A stretch of 64,000 nucleotides of DNA from assembly GCF_038066635.1 (NCBI RefSeq), contig NZ_JBBUTI010000009.1, forward strand, positions 62,001 through 126,000, written 5' to 3'. Under the pieces are notes generated by a model. It did not search any database, was not told the DNA's origin, and was given only the letters and a program-made list of their open reading frames with translations. This stretch comes from Ideonella margarita (GTDB taxonomy: Bacteria > Pseudomonadota > Gammaproteobacteria > Burkholderiales > Burkholderiaceae_C). This document shows, piece by piece, positions 46,777 to 54,826 of the stretch (position 1 is its first letter; each line of letters starts with the position of its first letter). The translations under genes and the position numbers were made by a program.

Positions 46777-47715
46777 ATGTCCATCCAATGGTTCCCCGGT
46801 CACATGCACGCCACGCGCAAGGCCATCACCGAGCGCATGAAGCTGGGCATCGACGTGGTGATCGAGCTGCTGGATGCGCGCCTGCCGGGCTCCAGCGCCA
46901 ACCCGCTGCTGGCTGAGCTGACCGGCGGCAAGCCCGGCCTGAAGGTGCTGAACAAGCAGGACACGGCCGATGCCGGGCGCACCGCGCTCTGGCTGGCCCA
47001 CTACAACGCCCAGCCCGGCACCCGCGCCATTCCGCTGGATGCGAGCGAGCCCGCTCCGGCCGCCCGCCTGGCCGCCGCCTGCTGCGAGCTGGCCCCGCAC
47101 CGCAACGGCATGGACAAGCCGCTGCGCATCCTGATCTGCGGCGTACCCAACGTGGGCAAGTCCACGCTGATCAACACGCTGGTCGGCAAGAAGGCCACCA
47201 AGACGGGCGACGAAGCCGGCATCACCAAGACCGAGCAGCGCATCACGCTGGCCAAGGACGTCTACCTTTACGACACGCCGGGCATGCTGTGGCCGAAGAT
47301 CATCGTGCCGGAGAGCGGTTTTCACCTGGCCGCTGCCGGCTCTGTGGGCAAGAACGCCTACGACGAGGAAGAGGTGGCGCTGGAGCTGCTGGAAACCCTG
47401 CAAGTGGCCTACGCCGACCGCATCGCCGCGCGCTACAAGCAGGAGAAGGTGGCCGACGTGCCGGCCGAAGACCTGCTGGCCGCCATCGGCCGCCAGCGTG
47501 GTGCGGTGCAAAGCGGTGGCCGCATCAACATGCAGAAGGCCGCCGAGCTGGTCATCACCGATTTCCGCACCGGGCATCTGGGGCGCATCACCCTGGAAAC
47601 GCCGGAGGAATTTCTGGCCTGGCGTGCGGCGGGTGAGGTGATCGAGGCCGAGCGCCAGATCAAGAAGGCCCAGCGTGGCAAGAAGCCGCCGCCGCAGCGC
47701 GGCCTGCCGGACTGA
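46777..47715 (+). CDS. ylqF: Ribosome biogenesis GTPase YlqF (RbgA)
   Basis: 312 aa circularly permuted GTPase: the G4 motif NKQD (59-62) precedes G1 GVPNVGKST (122-130) and G3 DTPG (166-169), the hallmark of YlqF/RbgA. The N-terminal QWFPGHMHATRKAI and the C-terminal domain with GAVQSGGRINMQKAAELVI are typical. RbgA acts in late 50S ribosomal subunit assembly. It is cytoplasmic and normally needed for full growth. The 66 bp upstream contain a small stem-loop (GACAA/TTGTC) but no clear regulator site. Confidence 0.94.
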   Translation: MSIQWFPGHMHATRKAITERMKLGIDVVIELLDARLPGSSANPLLAELTGGKPGLKVLNKQDTADAGRTALWLAHYNAQPGTRAIPLDASEPAPAARLAAACCELAPHRNGMDKPLRILICGVPNVGKSTLINTLVGKKATKTGDEAGITKTEQRITLAKDVYLYDTPGMLWPKIIVPESGFHLAAAGSVGKNAYDEEEVALELLETLQVAYADRIAARYKQEKVADVPAEDLLAAIGRQRGAVQSGGRINMQKAAELVITDFRTGHLGRITLETPEEFLAWRAAGEVIEAERQIKKAQRGKKPPPQRGLPD

Positions 47716-47757
47716 GTGGTGCCCTGCCAGACCGGCCCGTTCGTCAGCACCGGTTGA

Positions 47758-49824
47758 TCAACGGGTGTTGCTGGTTCGCTGAGCCACCAGGCGCAGGCCC
47801 TGCGCCGACTGTTGCCAGCCCAGCGGCCCGCCCGCAGCCAAGCCGGCCGGCAGGTGGCTGCGCACGGTGTTGCGGCCAGCTGCCTTGGCCCCATAACAAG
47901 CCTGGTCGGCGTCGGCCAGCCACTGGGCTGCGTCGGTGTAATCGGCGGTCAATGGCGCCAGGCCAATGCTCACGCCCACCCGCAGGCTGCGGCCTTCCCA
48001 GGGCATGGCCAGCTCGCTGATGGCATCGCGTATGGCCACCGCCACGCGCTGCGCGGCATCAGCCGGGCAGTGCTCCAGCAGCACCCCGAATTCGTCACCG
48101 CCGATGCGGGCCAGCAGGTCCACCGAGCGCACCTGCGTGGCAGCGGCCTGCGACACGGCGCGCAGCATGGCGTCACCCGCGGCATGGCCGAACTCGTCGT
48201 TGATCGGCTTGAAGTGGTCGAGGTCGAACATCAGCACGCAGGCGGGCATCGAGCCCGGCCGCTGGCTCACGGCGCGAGCCAGCCGCTCTTCCAGCACCGT
48301 GCGGTTGGCCAGGCCCGTCAGGCTGTCATGGGTGGCTGACCATTCCAGCGCCGTGCGCGAGGCCACTTCCCGGGTGATGTCCTGCAGCGTCCAGATGATG
48401 CCGTCGGCGGGTGCATGCGGGTTCACCGGCTGGGCCGAGAGCCGCGCCCAGAAAGGCTGGCCGCCCCGGCGCAGCAGCTGCCATTCGGCCGCATAGGGTT
48501 GCGACACCTTGAACGACGCCGCCAGCTGCGGCGCCATCGCGAAGTAGTCTTCGTTGGATGCAAACACCAGCTGCATGGGCTGGCCGAGCAGGTCGTCCTG
48601 CGGCGTGTCCAGCAGCTGGCACAGGTGGGCGCTCACCAGCTCGAACTGGTCGGCACGTGTCACGGCAATGCCCACGGGCGCTGCCGCCAGCACCGAGCTG
48701 AGTTGCTGCAGCACCTGGTTGTTGCGCTCTTCGATCAAGGCGCGCTCACGCACGCTGCGGCGCAGCACGCGTTGCAACTGGCCGACCTCGCCGGTGGCGG
48801 CTGGCCAGCCTTCGTCGGGGGCGATGTCGCTGTCGAACAGTCGGTCCGCGCGCTTTTCCAGCCGGTACAGAGGCCGAAGCAGCCAGCGCAGCATGATCGC
48901 CAGGCCCACGGCCAGCACCACCACCACGCCGGCGGCCACGCGGGTGGCTTCAGTGCGGCCGTCACGCAGCGGCGCCAGCAGGCCCGCCACGTCCTGGCTG
49001 CGCCAGACCAGCCAGTCGGTGCCGGGCACGGCGGCCACGCCGGTCAGGTGCTCTCGATCGCTGATGTCGATGCCGCTGAGCTCGGCCGGGCTGCCGGCTT
49101 CCTGCCAGCGTTTGAAGGCGCCGTGCAGGAAGGGGTCGGCCTCGATCGAATGGCCGCGCATGTCGGCCGTGGGGTGGGCGATGATCTTGCCGGCGGCATC
49201 GGTGATGATCACCAGCGCCGGGTGCTCGGTATTGGTCGGGTCGACCACGGTGGCCAGCAGGTCACGGCGCTGCAGGGTGATGGCACCCACCAGCACGCCC
49301 GAGACCGCGCCCGCATGCACCATCGGCCAGGTGAGCAGCACCACCTGGTTGCCGGTGACGCGGCTGGTCACCGGCTCGGAAATGATGCCTCGACGCTCTT
49401 CGAGCGTGCGGATGAAATAGGGGCGGTCGGCCACGTCGAGCGACATCGGGCGGGTGCCGGCGTCGTCGCGGAACATCAGCATCCGGCCCTTGGCATCGAC
49501 GATGAACAGCGCATCGAACAGGGTGCTCAACACGTGTTCACCGGCCAGGCGCGCTTGCAGCACGTCGGGCCTGGCCAGGTCGGGCGGGTGGAACTGGCCG
49601 GCGGCTGCACCCAGGGCGCGCTGCTGACCCACCACGTGGCGCGACAGCGTCAGGGCATCGTGCGAGGCTTCTTCCAGCACCATCCGGCGCTGCGCGTCCA
49701 GGGTTTCGCCTTCGGCGCGCAGCATCAGCACGGTGGCTGTCACCCCGATGCCCAGCGCCAGCGCCAGCACCCCGGCGACGGTCACCTTGAATTTCAATGA
49801 ATCAAACCACCGCCACCAAGGCAT
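47758..49824 (-). CDS. Membrane diguanylate cyclase (Cache-PAS-GGDEF)
   Basis: 688 aa from the ATG at 49824 (an ATG at 49914 is possible). First helix at about 13-36 (VTVAGVLALALGIGVTATVL), a periplasmic dCache-like domain to about 290, second helix (VAAGVVVVLAVGLAIML), a HAMP-like linker, a PAS domain (about 375-490) and a GGDEF domain. GGDEF is intact at about 575-579 with an RxxD inhibitory site (RSVD) five residues upstream, so it should make c-di-GMP under product control. Ligand of the sensor is unknown. Tail-to-tail with ylqF. Confidence 0.92.
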   Translation of the reverse strand: MPWWRWFDSLKFKVTVAGVLALALGIGVTATVLMLRAEGETLDAQRRMVLEEASHDALTLSRHVVGQQRALGAAAGQFHPPDLARPDVLQARLAGEHVLSTLFDALFIVDAKGRMLMFRDDAGTRPMSLDVADRPYFIRTLEERRGIISEPVTSRVTGNQVVLLTWPMVHAGAVSGVLVGAITLQRRDLLATVVDPTNTEHPALVIITDAAGKIIAHPTADMRGHSIEADPFLHGAFKRWQEAGSPAELSGIDISDREHLTGVAAVPGTDWLVWRSQDVAGLLAPLRDGRTEATRVAAGVVVVLAVGLAIMLRWLLRPLYRLEKRADRLFDSDIAPDEGWPAATGEVGQLQRVLRRSVRERALIEERNNQVLQQLSSVLAAAPVGIAVTRADQFELVSAHLCQLLDTPQDDLLGQPMQLVFASNEDYFAMAPQLAASFKVSQPYAAEWQLLRRGGQPFWARLSAQPVNPHAPADGIIWTLQDITREVASRTALEWSATHDSLTGLANRTVLEERLARAVSQRPGSMPACVLMFDLDHFKPINDEFGHAAGDAMLRAVSQAAATQVRSVDLLARIGGDEFGVLLEHCPADAAQRVAVAIRDAISELAMPWEGRSLRVGVSIGLAPLTADYTDAAQWLADADQACYGAKAAGRNTVRSHLPAGLAAGGPLGWQQSAQGLRLVAQRTSNTR

Positions 49825-49951
49825 TGCTCGCCTGCCTGATCCTGGTTGTTGCTGCCGCACATGCGGGCCGCCACGCTCGAGGTGGCGTGGTCTGACTGTC
49901 ATCGGCCTGAGCATGCCCCAACTTGAGGCACGTTGCGAGCGCGGCAGGCGG

Positions 49952-50542
49952 TCAGTCGGGCTTGATCCAGCCGAGCCGACCCTGGCCGCCGTCCTCCAGC
50001 GCCTTCACCAGGGCATCGGCATCGCTGTCGGGCAGGCTGAAACGCACCTCCACCAGCGAGCCGTGCGTCACCTCGCCCAGGCTGGCACCGGCGGTGTCCA
50101 GCTGGCGGCGCAGCCAGCCTTCCAGCGCATAGGGCACCTGGCAGTGCAGGTGGCGCAGGCGTTGCCGGGGCACCTTGGTGGCTTTCAGCAGGGCCTGGGC
50201 CACGCTGTCGGTGTAGGCGCGCACCAAGCCGCCAGCGCCCAGCTTCACGCCGCCCCAGTAGCGCACCACGGTGGCCAGCACGCCGTCCAGGTCCTGGTGG
50301 CGCAGCACGTCCAGCATGGGCCGGCCCGCGGTGCCCGAGGGCTCGCCGTCGTCGACCGCCGCGCTTTGCCCGCCCGCCATCAAGGCCCAGCACACATGCA
50401 CGGCGCCGGGGTGCTGGGCACGCAGCTCTGCCACCACGGCCTGGGCGGCGGCACGGTCGGCCACCGGTTGCACGCAGGCGATGAAGCGGCTCTTCTTGAT
50501 GATCAGCTCGGCATGCACCGGCTCGGACAGGGAAAACGGCAT
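49952..50542 (-). CDS. yigZ: YigZ/IMPACT-family protein
   Basis: 196 aa. N-terminal UPF0029 domain with SRFIACVQPVADRAAAQAVV, then VDDGEPSGTAGRPMLDVLRH and VLATVVRYWGGVKLGAGGLV, the family's best-kept stretches. The C-terminal part is a ferredoxin-like DUF1949 domain. YigZ binds nucleic acid/ribosome-related ligands and its family includes eukaryotic IMPACT; its exact role in bacteria is not settled. Start at 50542. It follows in the same direction as the diguanylate cyclase gene. Confidence 0.9.
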   Translation of the reverse strand: MPFSLSEPVHAELIIKKSRFIACVQPVADRAAAQAVVAELRAQHPGAVHVCWALMAGGQSAAVDDGEPSGTAGRPMLDVLRHQDLDGVLATVVRYWGGVKLGAGGLVRAYTDSVAQALLKATKVPRQRLRHLHCQVPYALEGWLRRQLDTAGASLGEVTHGSLVEVRFSLPDSDADALVKALEDGGQGRLGWIKPD

Positions 50543-50624
50543 GGGGCGCCAAGGTTAATCGATGCCGAGGGGCGGGCATGGTAGAAACCGGGCCTGTTTT
50601 TGCAGCCGCTGCCCCCGAGACACG

Positions 50625-50855
50625 ATGATCCCCGATGACGTTCTGATGCACTGGACACCCACCGAGCCCGCCGAGGCCCGCGCGCTGGTGCAGGCGGTGC
50701 TGGCCCGCGCCAAGGCGGCCGATGTGGCGCTGCCCGCTGCGCCCGCCGAGCCCACCAACTGCTGCGACAGCGGCTGCATCGGCTGCGTGTGGGAAGGCTT
50801 CTACAGCGAAGTGACCTACTGGCGCGACGAGGCGATGCTGCGCTGGGCCGATTGA
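50625..50855 (+). CDS. Oxidored-like domain protein
   Basis: 76 aa from the ATG at 50625. The Oxidored-like (PF09791-type) motif is clear: PTNCCDSGCIGCVWEGFYSE, with four Cys in CCxSGCxxC placed to bind a metal or form disulfides. The N-terminal 35 residues are a Glu/Ala-rich helix. Such small proteins are found mostly in Betaproteobacteria and mitochondria-related lineages with no firm role. Its 3' end overlaps the convergent DUF2325 gene by 40 bp. Confidence 0.8.
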   Translation: MIPDDVLMHWTPTEPAEARALVQAVLARAKAADVALPAAPAEPTNCCDSGCIGCVWEGFYSEVTYWRDEAMLRWAD

Positions 50856-52126
50856 GCCACTGGCGCTGAGGGCTCGAGCAGCACGCGCTTCAGGCGGCTG
50901 GCGCTGGGCTTGTCCACATACACGCAGGGCTTGCCCGTGCGTTTGCAATGGTCCTTCACCCGCCAGTAGGCGTTGTGGCTGATGCAGCCGGTCTGGCAGA
51001 TCACCAGATCGGCCGCGGCCAGCGTGCTGTCGAGCTTGGCCAGCAACTCCTGCTCGCCACCGTCGTGGTGCAGGAAATGGCCGCCGGCCTGTTCCACCAG
51101 TTCCCGGTAGATCGGAATGGCGCCCGGGCGGCCGCCCACGCACAGCACGGCACGGTCTTGCCAGCGGGTGGGGGTGGGGGCGGCCACCGGCACGGGGGCG
51201 TCTTTTTGAACGGGTTGCTCAGCGCGTGGCTCAGCACGCGGAGGGTCGGTTTCGGCCACCAGGCGCTCATGCGCCATCCGCAGCTGCGAGAGGGTTTGCT
51301 GCAGCGCCTGGTTGCGTTCCTGCTGCATCGCCAGTTGCTGCTTCAGGGCAAGGCGGCTGTCCAGGTCGGGCAGAGTGGCCTTGAGCTGCGCATGGGCCTG
51401 CTGCAGCTGCGCCAGCTCTGACGTCCTGGCGATCAGTGCGCCGCGCAGCGTCACTTGCTCCGCCTGCAGCGCGGCCAGCGCCTGGGCATGCTGTTCGCTC
51501 AGGCGGGTGCAGCGTTGCTGGGCCGAAGCCAGTGCTCGGGCTACCACGGCGTTTTCATGCAGCAGGGCCCGGATGCGGGCGTGGTCGGCGCGGTCGGCGG
51601 CGCCGAGCTGGTGCTGCAGCATGTGGATGTCCTGCAGCACTTCGGTTTCCAGCACCGGGTCGCAGCGCGGGTGGGTCAGCACGGCCCACAGCGCGCCGGC
51701 CACCGCGCTGCCCTGGCCGCGCATCTGGCGCCAATGGGCGGTCAGGGTGTGCGTGCATTTCAGCGCCTTGGCTTGCTGCAGCGGCAAGGCGTAGCGGCGG
51801 TCCAGCTCCTTGTGCACGGCTTCAGACACCCGGCTGCGCTGCTTGCATTCGGCGTTCACGCCGCAGTGCAGGGCGTGGTCGCTGGCGTCGCCCACATCGC
51901 CCACCGTCTTGTTGACGAGTTGGCGCACCGCCTCCATCGGCAGGCACACGCCCACCACCGGGCAATGTGCATGCACGGGCAACTCCCAGAGCTTGCGGCG
52001 GCGAGAGCCGTGCACCTGGGTGCCCGGAACCGGGTTCGAACCGGTAGGGCAACAGGCCAGCCGCACGGCGCTGGCCAGGTAGGGGCCATCGGGCTCGGCG
52101 GAAGCGTGTGGTGATTGGGTGTGCAT
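50816..52126 (-). CDS. DUF2325-family protein
   Basis: 436 aa. Cysteine- and histidine-containing N-terminal part (WELPVHAHCPVVGVCLP, about residues 47-63; LHCGVNAECKQRS), a coiled coil at about 185-310, and a C-terminal DUF2325 domain (VLCVGGRPGAIPIYRELVEQ, LVICQTGCISHNAYWRVKDH, PCVYVDKPSASRL). Function is unknown; the C-terminal domain looks like a small Rossmann-like ligand domain. A Fur-box-like palindrome lies directly upstream, which suggests iron control. The first about 38 residues look less constrained. Confidence 0.8.
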   Translation of the reverse strand: MHTQSPHASAEPDGPYLASAVRLACCPTGSNPVPGTQVHGSRRRKLWELPVHAHCPVVGVCLPMEAVRQLVNKTVGDVGDASDHALHCGVNAECKQRSRVSEAVHKELDRRYALPLQQAKALKCTHTLTAHWRQMRGQGSAVAGALWAVLTHPRCDPVLETEVLQDIHMLQHQLGAADRADHARIRALLHENAVVARALASAQQRCTRLSEQHAQALAALQAEQVTLRGALIARTSELAQLQQAHAQLKATLPDLDSRLALKQQLAMQQERNQALQQTLSQLRMAHERLVAETDPPRAEPRAEQPVQKDAPVPVAAPTPTRWQDRAVLCVGGRPGAIPIYRELVEQAGGHFLHHDGGEQELLAKLDSTLAAADLVICQTGCISHNAYWRVKDHCKRTGKPCVYVDKPSASRLKRVLLEPSAPVAQSAQRSIASSRQ

Positions 52127-52130
52127 GCAT

Positions 52131-52169
52131 CCATCTTATTGCGAACGATTCGCATTTGCAACAAGATGG
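52131..52169. promoter_or_regulatory. Fur-box-like nested palindrome before DUF2325
   Basis: TGCGAA-CGA-TTCGCA (52140-52154) is a perfect 6+6 repeat close to Fur boxes of Burkholderiales. It is nested in longer arms, CCATCTTATTGC (52131-52142) and GCAACAAGATGG (52158-52169), matching at 11 of 12 positions. It ends 4 bp before the DUF2325 ATG (52126). No U tract makes it a terminator. Confidence 0.6.
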
Positions 52170-52189
52170 ATTTTGTCGACTTCTGGACG

Positions 52190-52768
52190 TCAACGCTGCC
52201 CGTCGTGCACCGCGATCTGGTCTGCGCGCAAGCCACCCAGCCGCGCGTGGATGCGCCCACCGTCCGCCATCACCAGGGCGAACAGGATCTCGTCGGGCCG
52301 CGGGCCGTCCTGCAGGCCCACCTCCATCGCGTTGAAATGGCTGCGCACATAGGCCGCGTTCACATGGTGCAGCGGCACCATCAGCCGATAACCGGCGCTG
52401 GCCACCGCCTTGCTGGCCGGCACGATGGCCTTGGGCTCACCCAGCACGCTGCGCATGGCCCAGCCACCTGCCTCGTGCCACACGGCGGCATGCTCAAGTT
52501 CACCGTTCACGCCGACGATGGCGCCCTTGCCGTAGGCCTCCACCCGCCCGGTGCCCAGCGCGCCGGCGGCTTCTTCCGCCAGCGCACGCCCGAGGGTGCG
52601 CAGCTCGGCCATGAAGGGCAGCAAGTCGGGCTCGTGGCGGCCTGCATAGGGGTTGCGAACTACCGCCAGCGCGGCGGCCATGCGCAGCGGCGTGGCGGGT
52701 GGCGGGCCACCTTCGTGGAACACGGTTTCCACCACCAGCTGGCGCTTGCGAACCTCGAGCAATGACAT
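52190..52768 (-). CDS. Amino acid synthesis family protein (DUF1185)
   Basis: 192 aa. Typical DUF1185/PF06684 features: an N-terminal strand after MSLLEVRKRQLVVETVFHEG, PYAGRHEPDLLPFMAELR, GRVEAYGKGAIVGVNGELEH, LMVPLHHVNAAYVRSHFNAM and an IDAP-like region (HARLGGLRADQIAV). The family name is historical; no enzyme activity is established and it is often found in catabolic clusters with CoA-transferases and Bug receptors. It starts 10 bp after the esterase stop, so it belongs to the leftward cluster. Confidence 0.82.
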   Translation of the reverse strand: MSLLEVRKRQLVVETVFHEGGPPPATPLRMAAALAVVRNPYAGRHEPDLLPFMAELRTLGRALAEEAAGALGTGRVEAYGKGAIVGVNGELEHAAVWHEAGGWAMRSVLGEPKAIVPASKAVASAGYRLMVPLHHVNAAYVRSHFNAMEVGLQDGPRPDEILFALVMADGGRIHARLGGLRADQIAVHDGQR

Positions 52769-52778
52769 GGCGGGCCTT

Positions 52779-54518
52779 TCAGGGCAGGCAGGTGAAGCTG
52801 GCGGCTGATGCGGTGTCGCCACCGGTGTAGCGCGCCACGCTGGGGTAGGGGCACAGCGGGCGGCTGCGCTGGGGCTGCCACTGGGCCGGCACGTCCGGGT
52901 TGGCGCCGCCGGGGTTGCCGGCCTGGCGTGCGGTGGCCACGATGCGCTGCGGCGCCTGGCCCCCTTCCACCCAATCAATCAGCGCGGCCAGCCCGTCGTA
53001 CTGGTCGGTCGCCGGCCCGCCGCGCGAGTGGCCCATGCCGGGCACCTGGAAGTAGCGCGCGAAGTTGCTGGTGGCGCTCTTGTGGTGCTGGCTCAGTCGC
53101 CGATACCAGGCGGCCGTGTCTTCCGATGAAAAGATCGGGTCTGCTACACCGTGCACCACCAGCAGCTTGCCGCCGTGCCGCATGAACGGCTCGAACAGCA
53201 TGTCGCCCGGCGGGGTCATGAACGAGATGCCGCTCTCGGTGTAGGGGCCTTGCGTGGCGAACAACTTCGGGAATTCGCTGTCCAGATCAAAGCTGACCGC
53301 GAAGGCTGCCGAGCGTGACGCGTCTGTCGCCATCGACAGATCGCCAGAGGGCGGCGACGACATGATGAAGGCGATCGACACCGGGTTGCGCTGGCGGCCA
53401 AGGGCGCTCCGGAACTTCCATTCGGCCCAGCCGGGTTGCACCAGCCCGGGGTCGAAGGCGAAGCCGCTGTAGACAGGCGTGCCGTTGCTGGTGAAGGACG
53501 GCGCATGGGCGCGGGCCAGCGCCTGCTTCTGCTCGGCGCTCAGGCAGCTGCCATCACGCGCGCCGCTGCAAGTGGGCACATCGCGCTGCAGGTTGAACGC
53601 GGCATGGCAGGCCTCGGTGTCGTGCACCAGACCATCGGCCAGGCCGTCCAGCGCGTCGCAGCGCGCCAGGATGGCCCGTGCCACCAGGGCCCGGTCCGCC
53701 GTGGGCAGGGCCGATTCCACATCCGGCTGCCCGTTCACCACCTTGGTCGGGGCGATCCGCTCCCAGTGCTTCACCGTGGCCATGTTGGCGGCCGCGGCGC
53801 GCGGCAGGTTGAAGCCCGGGGCCTGGGCCAGCACGCCGTCGAACGCTTCTGGCAGGCGGGCTGCGGCCACCATGGCGTGTCGCCCGCCGTTCGAGGTGCC
53901 TGCGATGTACGAGCGATCAGCCGGCCGACCGTAGGCCGCCACGATCAAGGCCTTGGCCATCGGGGTGAGCTTGGCCACGGCCTGATAGCCGTAGTCGAGC
54001 CGGGCCTGGGGGTCGAGGCCGAACAGCGGGTTCTGCGCCGCGCTGTGACCGGCGTCCGAGCTGATCACGGCCACGCCGCGTTGCAGGGCGTTCGTCAGCA
54101 CGCCGCCACTGCCCAATGCAGAGCCACCGTCGGCCGTGGCCACCATGCCGTCGGTGCCGCCATTGGCCTGGTAGAGGAAGCGGCCGCTCCAGTCGCGGGG
54201 CAGGCGCATCTCGAAGCCGATGGCGTAGGTCTGCCCGTCGACCGGGCTCACGCGCCGATGCATCTGCCCGGTGACCAGGCAGTGTTCGGCCACGGGCCGG
54301 CCGGCGTTGTTCAGCGTGCCGGCGGGCACCACCGTGGTTGCACGCAACTCGGTGGCCGGGTGCTGGAAGCTGCTGGTCAGCGCCTGGCATTGCTGCAGCA
54401 GGCCGGGCTGGGCAGGGCGTGGAGCTGACGCTGTTGAGGACTGAGTGGCGGACGGGCTTGCAGGCGCAAAGGCGCAGCCCCCCAGCAGCAATGCCGGCAG
54501 GCACGTGAGCAAGCGCAT
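52779..54518 (-). CDS. Tannase/feruloyl esterase lipoprotein
   Basis: 579 aa from the ATG at 54518; lipobox LLLGGCAF (Cys15) marks a lipoprotein. Tannase-family alpha/beta hydrolase: RLPRDWSGRFLYQANGGTDG, AVISSDAGHSA, nucleophile Ser209 in IAGTSNGGRHA, and late Asp/His regions (VVHGVADPIFS, PGMGHSRGGPATD). A Cys pair that supports the active site in this family is present (EHCLV and later CSGARDGSCL). It hydrolyses aromatic esters such as gallate, ferulate or similar, at the cell surface or periplasm. It precedes a tautomerase and an aldehyde dehydrogenase on the same strand. Confidence 0.87.
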   Translation of the reverse strand: MRLLTCLPALLLGGCAFAPASPSATQSSTASAPRPAQPGLLQQCQALTSSFQHPATELRATTVVPAGTLNNAGRPVAEHCLVTGQMHRRVSPVDGQTYAIGFEMRLPRDWSGRFLYQANGGTDGMVATADGGSALGSGGVLTNALQRGVAVISSDAGHSAAQNPLFGLDPQARLDYGYQAVAKLTPMAKALIVAAYGRPADRSYIAGTSNGGRHAMVAAARLPEAFDGVLAQAPGFNLPRAAAANMATVKHWERIAPTKVVNGQPDVESALPTADRALVARAILARCDALDGLADGLVHDTEACHAAFNLQRDVPTCSGARDGSCLSAEQKQALARAHAPSFTSNGTPVYSGFAFDPGLVQPGWAEWKFRSALGRQRNPVSIAFIMSSPPSGDLSMATDASRSAAFAVSFDLDSEFPKLFATQGPYTESGISFMTPPGDMLFEPFMRHGGKLLVVHGVADPIFSSEDTAAWYRRLSQHHKSATSNFARYFQVPGMGHSRGGPATDQYDGLAALIDWVEGGQAPQRIVATARQAGNPGGANPDVPAQWQPQRSRPLCPYPSVARYTGGDTASAASFTCLP

Positions 54519-54570
54519 GAATTGAGCAGGGGCGTGCATGGGGTGGTGCGTCAGGCTATGGCGGCGGGGC

Positions 54571-54777
54571 TTATTTCGGCCGGGCGGCTTCGGTGGTCAC
54601 GGGCTTGCCGCCCGCGCCCCACCAGCCGCTGCGGATCTCCTGGATCGCGCAGCGCGTCATGGGTCGCAGGCCTTCGCCGCCCACCTGCGCCACCGCTTCG
54701 GTGATGGCGGCGATCAGGTCGGCCTTCTTGTCGTCAGGCAGAACGCCTTCGATGATCTTGATGTCGATGAAAGGCAT
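54571..54777 (-). CDS. 4-oxalocrotonate tautomerase-like protein
   Basis: 68 aa, the usual size. It begins MPFIDIKIIEG, so Pro1 is available as catalytic base after Met removal, and contains an ADLIAAITEAVAQV helix. 4-OT enzymes convert 2-hydroxymuconate to 2-oxo-3-hexenedioate in meta-cleavage pathways. C-terminal WWGAGGKPVTTEAARPK differs from the best-known sequences, so substrate is open. It lies between the aldehyde dehydrogenase and the esterase. Confidence 0.85.
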   Translation of the reverse strand: MPFIDIKIIEGVLPDDKKADLIAAITEAVAQVGGEGLRPMTRCAIQEIRSGWWGAGGKPVTTEAARPK

Positions 54778-54826
54778 GGGGTGTGCTCGTTGAAGTTTCA
54801 GGGCAAGTACCGCAGTGAGGCCAGGC

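Noticed and set aside
52029..52045. A tRNA-like T-arm (ACCGG-GTTCGAA-CCGGT) suggesting a tRNA or tRNA fragment
   Set aside because: No D-arm or CCA end at the right distance, and the segment is in frame within the DUF2325 coding region.
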